Source: Verpa conica
Taxonomy: Eukaryota; Ascomycota; Pezizomycetes; Pezizales; Morchellaceae
Direction of reading: 5' to 3'
NCBI GenBank assembly: GCA_033030425.1
Contig: JAUFSD010000006.1
Location: 496,001 to 560,000, forward strand
Length of the DNA: 64,000 nucleotides
The position numbers and the translations under genes were made by a program. Position 1 is the stretch's first letter; every line of letters starts with the position of its first letter. The notes below the pieces were generated by a model that was not told the origin of the DNA, did not search any database, and worked only from the letters and a program-made list of their open reading frames with translations. Positions 32,950-46,009 of this stretch are shown here, piece after piece.

Positions 32950-35880
32950 ATTATAGAGGTTCTTCTACTGATATGAATTGAACAGTTTGAGGAAGGCAAA
33001 GTTGGCTGACACTGATGAATTCTAGCCCTGATGAGAGAGTAAGGAATGCTCGATACCAGAAGACCAGTACTGTATATATAATTTCTCTTCCAACCCCACG
33101 AGCCGTACAACAAGTTATTCAAGCCCTATCGCTATGTGCAACTACCCCCAATCCGATGACATATCCGGAGTCCTTAGGTTAATTCATAATCCACTAGATG
33201 ATAGACAGACCTCCGAGGGCACTCTAGATACGTTGTTCAGGCTGGGCATGGTACAGCTGGGGCAGCGATCATCAAGATTTAGGCCAGCAAAACACCCAAG
33301 ACCCGAGGCGGAGTAACAAATCCAGGATCAAGGCTCCTGTAGACGCTGTCAGCGGAGGGTGCAGCGATTCATACCCCAAAGCATGACTGAGAAAGCCTAT
33401 TGTTCCCCTTGGCAGCCTATCGATTCCGTGGCAGCTGATCAACAAAAGTCTTAAGCCCGATTTCGGGGACAAGACATCTACTCTATAACCCCTCATACTT
33501 AGGACAATATTCAAGGTACCTATCCGACTGGTGGCTTGTCGGCTAACTGAGTGCCGAAGGAGTACATATGGTCCATGCCTCTAGAGTACCATGATTATGC
33601 TTAAACACCACCATTAATCCCACGACAACCACCTTTACACTAACAGGATAATCCTCGGTACCCATGCTGTCACTTCTAGGGCTTTAATACACATCTCTCT
33701 TGCGATAGGTCTTCTTGCTAGATAGGCCACATTGCAGTAGATAGAAGGATCACATCCCTGTACAACAGAATTATGTTCTAATATTAGCAGTTATCGGCGG
33801 ATCCGTATCGACATAATGCGCCAAGATGTTTAATGGCGTTCGATTAAGGTTCAAGAGTCAGTTATTTGAGCACAAACCGGGCCTTGATTCTTTTCGGGAA
33901 GGGTGAGACACCGGAGTACGCGTCGGCACCGAGTAACATACACGACATGTGTTGGTGATCATTACCAATGCAACAATGGAATTGTGAATCAACCCACAAC
34001 TCCGATTCTACTCATTCGGTGCGATGACACTACTACTGTAGTGATAGCCATCCAATGACGTCTGAACCCACTACTCCAATTTTAGCTCACAAGCAGAAGT
34101 TCAAGTCTTAGAAAAATCTTTTAAGTGCTGCATCAACGCCAATAATGGAAAAATTAAGCTTGCAGCTTCACATGAACAAAACGGGAAAATAAAACTCTCG
34201 GTCCCTTTTTGCTGCAGCTCACTTTTAGCGCCATAATTCATATATGGTTAGGGCTACGGATTGATATTGAATTTGAGTGGTATTGGCGAATCCGGAAGAC
34301 AGGAGGCTCAAAATTATCGCTTATTCTACAATCTCAATCGCGACTAGGCTGGATATCGGGTTCGTTTACTGAGACCTTGGTTTGAGAATGATGAAATTTA
34401 AGAGTAACTTGTCTCACCATATTATTTTCTTTTTGTGTGAGAGTGTGATGTCTTGGCTTAGGACCCCCTCTCTAGAGGAGATAGCACCACATATGGCATT
34501 CCTTGGCAGAAGTTTCTTCACACGACCATATTATGTAGAAGACACGGGGGAGCCGCCGCTGCGGGGAAAACTGAAGATTTTCAGGTACTCACTCTTTAGG
34601 CTCAGGAAATACGAAGAGTAGAATCACCACTGTAAATGGGGTAAGAAAAATGCGTAGGGAACCTTGAAATTTCAGTAGTCAGCTCACATTAGTTCTATTT
34701 TAAAACATCATTCCGCGGCTTGGAATTAGGAGATTTCGTATCTAATCAATGACCCCTCTGCCTGTACCTGTATGAGCCGGAAGAAGAAAAAAAACGTGTA
34801 AACCAATATATAGATTTTTATGATATACATGTACGTATACACATATAACAGCTTCCATTATTTATTCAAATATCAAGAATAATTATACATATATGTATAC
34901 TATTGCAACTCTCCGGCTCTTAGGCTACATACTTAGTACTCACTCTCAATTCCTTTGTACAGCTCTATATTACAAGTAGAATAATATTCTAGAGCCGCCC
35001 TCTAAAATATGTTTTAATATTCTATCACGTGCACTCACCACATGCTGCGCTTAATATCTTCGGAACTTATTGTACGCTGGATTGGCTGAGAAGTGAGACC
35101 AACACTTACCCTAATGCAAACAACCATCTTCCAACATCACTTTTGTTTCACCACTACCGCTTCTCTCCTAACCACCTATAATTAATTTAAACTAAAACCA
35201 CATAGAAACGCCGTTAAAGATCTAAGAAATCTCCTTAGGTCTGCTACCCCTACTCGGAGGAGACCAGAATAGCCTTATCCCAAAGATAGCTCAGTTACTT
35301 GAATTCTATCTATCATCTCCCCGAGCATGAGCTAAAACTACATGTAGTTGCAGGACCTTCATCTATCTGGTAGTTCTGGCAGATTCTAGAAACAGCCTAC
35401 TTTAGATCCTCTAATTAGGGCTGTTGGTTATATCCTTTGGATTTCTTGATAGATCGGATACCCCTTCGAGAGCACAAACCTTGGTGGGCTGATACTCCAA
35501 GCTGTTGCGAGTTGACTGGTACTCTCTTGAAATAAGCACCGTATCGCTTCCTACTGAAGCTGTTAAAATTTAACCCCACAACTTTACCAGTTCCTAAGAT
35601 ACCACTGGGACCACGGCTTGCACACAATACCGATACTGATGTTGACGTTGACGTTGTCTTGGAGGCTTGCTGCCCCCCAGCTAGACCGGATCTGGCCTGG
35701 ATAGCAACCTAAGCGAACGTGTTCCCATACGACGGTATCGACTATTTTGATTACTTTAGCCGCAGCGCTTTAGATGCAGCGCCAACCGCGAATTACTAAC
35801 TCTCCTCAGCCTCCTCCGTCAGGTTTACCGTGATCCTCCAGAGCTGCGGGGAAGTCTTTCGTTTCAATCCGCAAGTCATT
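32950..35880. other. Gene-free interval
   Basis: AT-rich sequence with no supported genes. A frame at 34382–34621 has no family features. Repeated GTTGACGTTGACGTT lies near 35640. Confidence 0.4.
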
Positions 35881-35881
35881 A

Positions 35882-37804
35882 ATGTCTTCTCACACTCTTT
35901 CGTCTGCGCAAGCAGCTTCTATCGATCGCTCACCCTCGCCCGTTTCAACTCTCCCGCCAGCTGATGATACTGTCGCAACACCATTATCACCAACCGCGGT
36001 AGCCCCAAGGGATCCGGTACACCATAAGATCATCCGCTGGGTCAAGGGACCTGTTCCACCACAAGATGTGACATTCAAACCGCTATTTCCTGAATTTCAA
36101 CTCCTTCCGGTGCAGCTCCTTCGCCGTGGACCACTAAAGCAGAAGAAATGGCTGTTAGCGCTGTTGGGTGTATTCTGGTTTCTGTGGCTGACGACGTTTG
36201 TTACCGTTGTACATAATTCACGGTTCCGGAGTGAGGTTGAAGGTGCTACGCCTTATATGATTAGCTGCTCGGCCACTCTTTGGTATTGCGACAACCCCTT
36301 CCCTAGATAACACTCTTCTGTTTGCTTCAGCGACCATATTGACGATATATTTAGGTCTAAGAACAACCAATGCGGTATAGACGGTCTTGGGTGTCGCCCT
36401 TTCGAAAATTCTACACTACCATTTCGATGTCCTGCTCAGTGCTCTGGTGCGCAAGTATTTAACCCACGTGCAGTTGGCGACAAGAGTATCGTCTATACCC
36501 AATTTGTAATTGGTGGCCCAACAGACAACATGACACATTCAATGGCAGAGGATATAAACGCCGTTTACCGCGCTGATTCTTTCATCTGCTCTTCTGCGAT
36601 TCATGCTGGCGTTATCTCAGATAGATATGGGGGCTGCGGTATATTCTCCATGGTTGGGGAAAACCACAATTTTCCTGCTTCTACTCACCATGGGATTTCA
36701 TCGATCGGCTTTGACTCTGTATTTCCATCATCATTCACATTCCTTTCTGGTATATCTACATCCCATTGCAAGGACCTGAGGTGGCACCTACTCGCGGTAT
36801 CATTAACTTTCACAACGCTGTTATCAATCTTTACCACATCTCCACACATCCTTGTTGCATCCATATTCCCTGGGGTTTTCTTTCATGTCGCCTTGGGTTC
36901 CGATCCAACCGCATATAATAACCCATACGAGCTTGTTTCCGTCGCCCTATCTCGCTTCCTCCCAGCAGCGTTCGTAGCATTTGTATTGTTCAAATACGTT
37001 CTTCTCCATACACTTTCACTCCCATCCACAGCAAATATAGAAAAAACAATCCTCTGGCTAGGACCACTCTGGGTAGGCGCGCTCTCAAACGTAACTATCG
37101 ATCCCCATATTCCCATAAACCGCCTCACCTCCCGGGACATAAAGCAACAGCAGGGAGCAGTTTCTGCACTCGTGGTAATATGTCTTATCTTGACATGCAT
37201 CGTTCTTTTCCAAGCGCACTACTTCCGTCTCGAAGGGAGAATGCCAAAGTATTTGGCATTCTATGGCGGTATCGGTTCAGTCCTAGGGCTTTTGGCCGCA
37301 ATCCCCGGTTCCTCATTGCGGATACACCATTACATAATCGGGATAATCCTTCTCCCGGGGACTAAACTCAGGACACGGGCTTCACTCATTTGTTCAGGCC
37401 TCTTATTAGGCCTTTTTATAAATGGCATTGCTCGCTGGGGGTTTGCAGGGATTATTGAGACACCTGAATCACTCCGAGGAGATGGGCTTTACTACTCTAC
37501 TTTGCCAACATTAATCACTCCAGAGGTAGGGCTAAGTAACGCTACCTTTGCTTGGCAAGCTGCAAAGAAAACTGGCGGGTGGGAGCAGGGTGTGAGCGTG
37601 CTTATCAATGATGTTGAAAGATTTAGAATTGATGGGCTAGAGGGCGAAGTGACATGGAATAGGACGAGAGGGGAGGGTAACAAGTGGGAGAAGCTTTATA
37701 TTAGAGTTGGGTACTACGGGAGTGGACAGGACGGAGATTATACGATGGCAGGGGTACTAGACAGCAATGGGACGTGGTTTGGACCGAAGAGTGGGAGGAC
37801 TTGA
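35882..37804 (+). CDS. LCCL-domain multi-pass membrane protein (2 exons)
   Basis: Exons 35882–36282 and 36355–37804 give 616 residues. The N-terminal 85 residues are Ser/Pro-rich and presumably cytosolic, then a first helix (LLALLGVFWFLWLTTFVTVV, 91–110). The luminal/extracellular part starts ATLWSKNNQCGIDG and contains an LCCL module: FRCPAQCSG, VYRADSFICSSAIHAGV, GGCGIFSM. Several more hydrophobic helices follow (AVSLTFTTLLSIFT, FLPAAFVAFVLFKYVLL, AVSALVVICLILTCIVLF, YLAFYGGIGSVLGLLAAI, ASLICSGLLLGLFINGIA). A final globular domain has an N-glycosylation sequon (NRTR). The spliced frame restores the conserved W..NN.CG block. LCCL proteins of this kind are widespread in fungi, but their function is unknown; the domain is thought to bind lipids or glycans. 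Confidence 0.85.
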
Positions 37805-38727
37805 GAGTGTATGACTTATTAGTGTGGTCTTTTACGGGTTTATGTGGGGGGAAACTAGGCGTTCCTGTTGCTTTTTTCCCCTTTATCCACTTTCTTTTTT
37901 TTTCCCAGAATGTAGTTGGTTTAGAGGTAAATATATCTTTTGTACTCAGGTAGTCAAACGAAATATATTATATAGCCTCCAGATTACAAGCATAATGACA
38001 GGAGGTAAACCGGCCACCGCATTAGACATTTATACGGAGTTACATATGATTGACTTCGGTCATTCCTATAATAGCTTATCTATAAAAATAACTTCAAGGT
38101 GAAAAAAAGAGGGGGGGTCACTACTCCCGTTATCTTGTTGTGCGTAGCTTATGTACCGGGATGATATTTTACACGTCACAGTATGGAAGATACTGTGTAT
38201 ATTCCATACTGAAAAGATTGGTACCGTCCTGTACTACCTCGGCGAATTATCTGTCCCGTTCCTCCGCAAATGTATTTCTAGAGCGGTTGAGTTGTATAAT
38301 TCTTAAAGGGGGTTTAAGTAGACATTAATTTTTATAAAGGCCATGACAGAATTAATTTTTGTGTTAGAAAAATCTGGCGGTATGTACTTGAACGGCAATT
38401 AGTAAGAAGATAATTTCTCATACTGGTAACTGCCAATAGTGGCATAGTCCCTCTCAGGCCTAGCCGTTCAAATAGAAGTAATAAGTATTCTGAGTCGGAA
38501 ATACAAGGCCTATCTCAGTTCTCTTATCACAAACATGCAAATTTAAAGCCAATTTTTTTAAATTCATTACATGCAACCTGTAAGCACACTCCCACTTAGA
38601 AAAAATACCCAGAAAACACCCACTAAAGATAACCCTGAGAAAGTAGTAAGCAAAAACATGAACATAGGAAATATTTAAAGCCTAGTGGTATCATCATAAC
38701 GTCATAAGCCATTATTTTCTCCCCAAT
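37805..38727. other. Convergent intergenic region with a hairpin
   Basis: No gene is supported. A perfect inverted repeat CAGTATGGAA (38179–38188) and TTCCATACTG (38202–38211) surrounds a GATACTGTGTATA loop. Confidence 0.4.
38179..38211. repeat. Perfect 10-bp stem hairpin
   Basis: CAGTATGGAA and TTCCATACTG pair exactly across 13 nt, and the loop contains another copy of part of the arm (ATACTG). It lies between two convergent genes. Confidence 0.5.
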
Positions 38728-40613
38728 CTATACAGCCTTATCTTTCGCACCCCCGAAACCATGCAACTCCATATACTCATCGAGGACCCCCTTATAATCT
38801 GCAGGTTTATAAGTCCCAAACCACTCATTCCACCCGCCCCCTTTTCGTTGTGTGTTTAGCCCCAGATCCCGGAGGAGCGTATCAAAGTACTATATTCATT
38901 CAATAAGCATCATCCTTATAATAAATCCATACAAATCTTAAACATATTTGAACGTTGCAGCAAGATTGGCCTTGCATCTGGTGGGAAATTATGACTTACT
39001 GGCAAAAATTCGAATGTCAAATTACAACATTTCTCTCCCAAGTTCATATATCTCCTCCTTGCCCACATATCCGTCTGTGCACACTCAACCTCCATCTCCT
39101 CCGACTTTTTTGTCATATCTACCTTCCCATCTAAGTATGCAACCCCCCATAGCGCCTGTAGTTCTGCCATCATCCCTGTAGCACTGGTGTGCACTCTTCC
39201 AACGTGTATTAACGTATTGTCTCCAACAGCTGCCATCGCTGGGGGCGCAATAAGCCTATACAGTCTATACGGAGTATGTGTCCTTTTAAGTCGGTTGAAG
39301 GGCGGAGGAGAACGAAGAAGTGGAAAAGTAGAGAGGATGAGCTCATCCGCTGTCGCTTCAAGCGTATCCCAATGTGCTTTGGTAGCGTCAGGAACCTGAT
39401 CCAGTGGTAGCGGAACACCAGTATACAGCCCTAACCCAGTATCTTCCGCAAGAGGGGAACGATTCCTAATCCATCCTGTTGCCCAAATATGCGCATCTGG
39501 TGCGAGGACTGTACCATCGCTCAGCTTTACGTTCTTCCCATCGATGGCTACGATTTCAGCGCGGTGTACAGTAATGGGGGCGTTAGGTGGATGCACGTAG
39601 TCCCAGAAATTAGGTTGGCTGATTACCCCCGTTGGCGTGCTTCCCGTCCAGAATGGGCCGAGTTCACCAAGTGATGGAGTTAGCTTGCGGCCATTCTCTG
39701 ATGTGTGGAGTCCGTGCTTTTTGTATAACATTGTTGTGAGTCTACTCCAATAACCTTTCACCAGTGCGCGGCCAAAGGCAGTTCCATGGAGGAAACGGGA
39801 GACAAGGGTAGTGCGATTGTATATACATGGGTTCAGGGCATTGAATAGTCTCTTCGGTGCCAACAACGCTGAGGTCTGACCAAGTGCTTTGGTGCCGAAC
39901 ATAGCTGCTACACCTTGGCCTGTCGTACGTATGACCCAGTCCACCTTTTTCCCAGCAGCTGCACACATATATGCTGAGTCGAATGCGGATTTAGAGCCAC
40001 CGTAGATAGTAACATGGTCTACCGCTGCACTTTCGAGGTAATCCTGTGATTCTGCGAGATCCCCGCAGTGGATCAATTGCATTTTGGGGTCCGTTACTGG
40101 GATATCAGTGGGTGTGAAAGGCGTTGAAGTCAGTCCGGTTGCCATGATTAGCTTCTCACACCGCAGCTCCTCCTCACTACCATCCGTGTGGACTATGCGT
40201 AGAACCCACTCCCTAGTTTCATCATCTCTTGTAATAGCAGCAACAGGTGAATTATATCGGAGTCGTTCATGGAGTGAGTACTTGTCCGCCATATGATGCA
40301 AGTACTCAGCTACATCAGGTCCAATGATATAGTTTTCCGGGGTTGGTTTTCCATTTTCAAGAGGAAAATCACTGACTTCGAGGGCACCAATGGCGTTGTG
40401 AGTTACCATCCCGCGGTAGATACGTTTCCGGGACCAAGTTCCACCTAATTGGGAGGATGACTCGAGAATAAGGAGAGAGTGGTCCGGGTGGATATGGAGG
40501 TACGTTTTTGCGGCAATCATGCCAAACCATCCTATATGACGAGGGTCAGTGTTTAGTCATACCAAGAAATCAGTAGGAGAAGTACCTGCGCCTACTACAA
40601 TGACTTTTGGCAT
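38728..40613 (-). CDS. FMO-like flavin-dependent monooxygenase (3 exons)
   Basis: Exons 40613–40586, 40531–39000 and 38889–38728 give 573 residues. The tiny first exon supplies MPKVIVVGA and completes the FAD-binding GAGWFG (residues 8–13). Further landmarks are SQLGGTWSRKRIYRG, ATGLTSTPFTP, IYGGSKSAFDSAYM (the NADPH-binding GGSKSA site) and IWATGWIRNRSPLAEDTG. A continuous frame would run into a stop at 38916. Splicing GTAAGT after EFLP to TACTTTGATACG restores the typical C-terminus YFDTLLRDLGLNTQRKGG and WFGTYKPADYKGVLDEY. Such enzymes use FAD and NADPH to hydroxylate or oxygenate small molecules and are common in detoxification or secondary metabolism. The substrate cannot be inferred, and no biosynthetic genes flank it. 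Confidence 0.88.
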
Positions 40614-40619
40614 TGTATT

Positions 40620-43600
40620 CGATAATACGGAACTGATGTTGAGAGATGTTTCTGATAAAATAAGAGATGGCAGATTGTGGAGTAGGGTGGGTGGAGTGAA
40701 GTGATGATGAGATTAAGGAGAGACTGATGTGACGTGACAGCATAGCTCTTTTATCGTTGCGCCAGCCCCTTTCCCCCTAATCCTCCCTTGGCACGCAAGT
40801 TAACCTTGAGTAATTAATAAAATTCAAAAACTAGATATTGCTACAGAATAGCCCGATATATGATCGTCAATACAGGGTCTTACACCGTGGCAGACCCATG
40901 TCTAACATTCCAGGACTACTATGGGTAAGGCCTAACAACACGAACTGCAAGGAGATCACTGACTGTGGTAGCAACCTCCAGTAACTAAAGCACACATATT
41001 TTCTGTGGGGGAAGTATAGTCTTCGGCGAGGTTATCGCAAGGGTCTTATCATCGGTATTCACTACTACAATCCCCCCACCGAGCACTTCAGAGGCCAACA
41101 AAGGTGCTATGTCCCGCGTCAATCTTGTCGGAGACTGTATAAGAATGGCCTGTGCCGGGAGGCTTTGACTCTCTTATGTGATCTCCCTCTTGTAGTTCCT
41201 TACTCGGGATACTGATTAACGTTAAATCCTGGGTGACTGATATAACCCCTTGTGCCTCCAATAAAGACCCTGGCAAACCCCAGTCCGAGACCTTCTTGTA
41301 GTTTGCCTACCCGCAGAAGTCTCAGGCACTCGTTATGCTCGCTCAGGTGACGCGCAGCATACCAAGTCCGTGCGTACCTTGGCATGATGTAATAGGTATT
41401 GGAATATTAATACACAAAAACTATCGAACAACATAAACTGAGACTAGGTAATATTCACGATTAGGGACGCCACCACAGATATAGCTATAGACAGCTCTCA
41501 GAAACTATATTGAAATATATCATGCACCTAAAAATTTCCTCTAGGGGCAAAGACTTACTAAGCCTCACCCCTTCCGTTTACCCTCAATGCATGCAATGTC
41601 TTGGCGAACATAAAACCCTCTCACAACAGTAAGATTTATTCTCTCCATCAGCTTTTCTAAATTCTCATAAAATACTAAACTAGCTAGTCTACCCTCTCTG
41701 TTCGATTGCTCCAAATTTTCTTTTTTACTCAACCTCTTATTTCTCGATCTAACTGGATTTATCGAAGTTGCATTGTTGAGAACGTATTTGTCATATACCC
41801 TTTCTACCTAAACATTATTTTATTAGACTCCCAGAGAGGCGAGCAGAGAAATACTCAGTATATCAAGCATCCCGGAATTTATACACTTACAGTACTCTTT
41901 ATAGTACCAATGCTGCCGTTTCTACTATCAAGTACCGCTTTCCGATTTTACGATGCCACTAAGTCGACTACGTTTCCTATAATCATCATATTACTTTTAT
42001 AGATAAACACCAGGACCACCCTTATTTTCCCCTCAAGATTCTAGGTAAGATAGCCATGTCACGTATACGTAAAGAGACCCGAAAGCTGATAGAGGTCTCA
42101 TTATAATAGTAACTCCAATACTTATTTCTCTTCTAAAAGCTATGAAGTACTATATCAGACTAATTAGCACAGGATTTGGTACACCAATGCCCTTTCCCGA
42201 TCCGCTTGCCGTATATCTAATATCTCTGAGCATCCCCCCCCCCCCCCCAGCGCCTACATACATGAGTCTGTATTCAGTAAAAAAATCCTAAAAGTCTCTC
42301 TTCTGGACTCGCAGGAGACATTGCCACGTTACCGCCGGGTGCTACCAAACTAGAGTTGAGACTACCGCGGAACCTTCGTCCTTGTGACTTGGGATTTAGA
42401 TGATTCTAACCTATATAGGAGAAGTTAAAAAGTCTTTAAATTATTAAGCTCCTCGGACTCCTTTATGGTTTATATATATCTATTGAGGAGCGCTCCAGGC
42501 TTGAGCTTCCTACAGTTAGATAAACAGGTAATTCATAATACAAAATTCTGGGGTAATAAAATATTATATGCTTTAACAGGGCAGAATAAAAAATAAGCAA
42601 AGCTCTATTCTACTACTACTAGAGGAGGACGTATTTTTCAGGGTTTACAAGCAAGACGTTAAAATAAAGTTCAAGACATAGTACTGATGGCGCAATATCA
42701 AGGCGCCACAGCTACATTCGGACTATATCCGTATATTATGACAAGGTTCCTAAAACCCATAGCCTATAGAACGGGTATATTACATCTAGTGCGCAGAAGC
42801 CACATGAGGATACATACCCTCCCCATATTTCAAACCCGGGAAACTATTGAATACCTGTCCCCCTGACCAGAGGCCCCGAGAATTCTCTTAAACATATACT
42901 CAACACTAATAGGAGGAAAACTAACCATATGCGTCAGAGTAGCAAACTATAATAACAGCACGGTAGCTTCCGACAATACCAGGATTGTGCATACGAAAAT
43001 ACCTCCAGAGTGGTGTCCTTGTATCCCCCGAATGCAAGCGACCCAAAACAGATCTCGGAGCTTATTGCTACTTATAGGTATAGTACGCATATGACTGGCT
43101 GGCTCGATCCGCGGTCGGACCACCTACTAGTCGGGGATCATTGGTTTACGGTAAGTTTGCTAGGCAGATAGGAGTGGATCCAAAGTCTTGGTTCTTAAGA
43201 TCATCCAACGATCAGATCGTATGATCTTTGTAAGTGCCGGTAGGGTTCTTGTAGAACTCACAATAGCGAGGTAGCCGCTGTATGTACCAAGTAGAAAAAC
43301 AACACACTACCAACAAGCAATAGTGAGAAAACCCGCAAACCTTTCGGGTTCAATAACACTACCACACTCTACTGCCAGAAGCCCTATTGCATAAATAGTA
43401 CTCCCAGACATAAGTACTGATGACTATGAACTCTCAGCTACCTCTAGGTTGGAGCCACTTTATGGATCGTTGGGTGATTCTAGATACTACCATACGAATT
43501 AATTTGGTGACGTGGACTTCACTTAGATGCCACCAGCTCCCTGAGTGTTACAGAAGCTGTTAGACTAAAGCTTACCCACATCCGCCTACTGTCGACCAAA

Positions 43601-44740
43601 ACAATTCTATACTAGATTCTGATAACCTAAATATTCACATTAAATAGAAGAGCTACGCTGTAGAACTGATCATCGGACATTGTTCCGTGCCAAGATGCGC
43701 CCAAGTGGTCCCTGTTCCATGCCAATGGCTCGGGGCGCCGAGTGATCGCCTGTGATCGCCAACCCCTGTACACTCTCAAGTACCGGATACCCACTATCCC
43801 GAAGATCTTTTGGCTACCAGGGTACTAGCCCGTACCTAACGACTCCTTCCCAATGATCCATGCGCTGAGCATCGTGAATGCACCCCTGATTTACTTTACT
43901 ATTCCGTACCTTCTATGTGCATGCATATAAACGACAAGGGATTGTGGGGCCTACAGGATAGGTTCAATACTCATGTATCACCATTGATATACGTGGGAAA
44001 TATATAGAAGGAAGAAAAACCAATTCTACGGCTAGTAGAGAGAAATACGGGCCCTAAAAATAAAAAATATGAAGGAAGTGCTCCGGCCCAAGTAAAATTT
44101 GAATCGTGGTCAGAAAGAACCCAAAGACTGATATAGATTGAAATTTAGGGATTGTCGCAATGCAGACGTACAGTAAACTAAAATTCAGTAATTAATCGAG
44201 ATCTAACCATACATACATGATCCAACTATTAATTGCAGCCGTTTTGATAATACCTTAGCAAAGCTATTGTTACACCACCGATTAGCGAAGTCACAATATT
44301 ATATACCCTTGTGTCCCCACAGAATATATGGGATGCGCACGCGGGCTACTACATTTAGTTCTAGTATACATGTATATACCCTTGTATCGAGTATTTAAAT
44401 TCGAATGTTGCAGGTTTGATCATCTAAACATAGTAGTGAGTATATATATACTTCCTTTGATAACTTGTGCAAGTACCATAAAGCCCGGGTGACAGTTATA
44501 TTAATATAGCTTCGCCCGCCTAGAAAGACCGACTTATGATACATATTTTTAGTGGATCTCATGCCTCCAAGAGCTAGACATATAGAAAGTAAATCGAAAA
44601 CGCCCTAAAAACAAACGCCCAACCCAACCCCACAATGTATTACAAAAAAAAGTTATAACCTCATGTGTAGGAAAAAACCTAGCTAACAGAAATCACAAGT
44701 CCAAAACCAAAAATAAAAATAAAATAAAAATATGGGCCAC
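40620..44740. other. Large gene-free interval
   Basis: More than 4 kb lack any frame with recognisable motifs. The best open frame (41706–42002) has no family features or clear start context. A run of 15 C lies at 42234–42248. This is the longest unexplained stretch in the middle of the window. Confidence 0.45.
42234..42248 (+). repeat. Poly-C tract (15 nt)
   Basis: A homopolymer run of fifteen C lies in gene-free DNA. It may be length-polymorphic or an assembly weak point. Confidence 0.8.
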
Positions 44741-44745
44741 CAGAA

Positions 44746-46004
44746 TTAAAAAGACTTAGCCTTTCTTCCAGTACCTCCAGTCACTCCTTCCATTGGCCGA
44801 TACTCTCTATCTAGAATATCTGCCCCCCTTCTTTCCTCCAGCTCCCTCCAGTCAGCCTCCACCATCCTCAGCTCCTGCATAGTAATATTCCCAGTCTCTA
44901 TGTCTCTCAAATCCAATACTGGTGTCCCCGCATCAACGCCACTATCTCCCTTGTATACAGCTCTTTTTTGCCCCCAACCTCCTGCGCAACCATCGTTCTT
45001 ACTATCTGAGAACCACCTCTTCCTTAGTAGATTTCGTAGCACCGGTAAGCAGAACGCAACACTGGCTGTGGATATCTCGGCTGTTGTCCAGACTTTGATA
45101 ATCTCTATTTTGTAGACCGCGCCTTGGGTATCTTGTACCTGGCTATATGCGCGGTATATGAATACCCACCGAAGAATCGAGGCGACTGTAGATGCGAACT
45201 CGACAAGAAAGACAAATATGAGTGCGTAGCCTTCGCGGCGTTTGAGTTTGAGAGACTTGATTATGAATAAAGGGAGACCCAATACTATGTTAATGTTAGT
45301 CAGATGAGACTATTAGAGAACAGGAGAAGGCATACTAAGTAAGTCAGTGGCAACGTTGGTAAAAGTATTGGCTGTGAGACTAGGGACGGAGCGAAAGGTT
45401 GTGCAGTTATGAGGTCCGGCAGTCCCTAACATCTTAGTCAGTGTTTATATCGTTTCTCAGGTCTTTAAGGGTGATTTACAGTTTGTTTGTATGGGGAGGC
45501 AGTAGAGTCCATGTAGGAGGATATTGGCGATAAATGTCACTACGGTGAAAATACTGGTGAAATAAAGTGCTCTCCGGACCTTTGTATGAAGGGTTGGAAT
45601 AAGTCTGTAGTAAGTTGCTAGGAATGCCGACTTAACCAGCCATAATGCTGTGACGTAGGCAAAACCGCCGATAAAGTGGAGCTGTAAATCATTATTAGTA
45701 CTATTCTTTCCTCGTAGTAGGCAGCTTCATACCATACCTTATGTCCCTTCGTAGTAATCGGTGGTGGCAGCCCCACAGGATTCTTCTCCCACCCTAGAAG
45801 CTCAATCCGTGTCTTCGTCGAGAACGCAACCCATGTAGTAAAGATCATCGTACTGAATATAATGCTTGCGTTTGCCCACATATCACTTTTCTCAAGTGCC
45901 CTCCTCAGATTCCACTGATGATATAGCCTCAACCCCAAAAACACTAGCACCACCGTGCTAGAGAACACGTCGAACACAATCCGCGATACCAGCACATTTA
46001 GCAT
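44746..46004 (-). CDS. Fungal rhodopsin-domain 7TM integral membrane protein (4 exons)
   Basis: Exons 46004–45738, 45681–45480, 45425–45336 and 45284–44746 give 365 residues. Seven hydrophobic segments are visible, beginning with VFDVFSSTVVLVFLGLRLY and WANASIIFSTMIFTTWVAF. Later segments include FIGGFAYVTALWLVKSAFLATYYRLIP and FTNVATDLLILGLPLFII. The NVATDLLILGLP signature near the fifth segment and the WLVKSAFLATYYR block are typical of the fungal rhodopsin-domain family, relatives of PTH11-type proteins. The C-terminal 110 residues are soluble and acidic, and presumably cytosolic. There is no CFEM domain at the N-terminus. A receptor-like role is commonly assumed for the family, but no ligand is known. 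Introns of 51–56 nt fall in the transmembrane coding parts. Confidence 0.82.
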
Positions 46005-46009
46005 GTTGG

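Noticed and set aside
38728..40613. Secondary-metabolite cluster around the FMO gene
   Set aside because: No synthase, P450, transporter or regulator lies next to it; the neighbours are an LCCL protein and 4 kb of empty DNA.
41706..42002. 98-codon plus-strand hydrophobic frame
   Set aside because: AT-rich DNA readily gives Phe/Leu/Ile-rich frames; no motif, splice or neighbour support.
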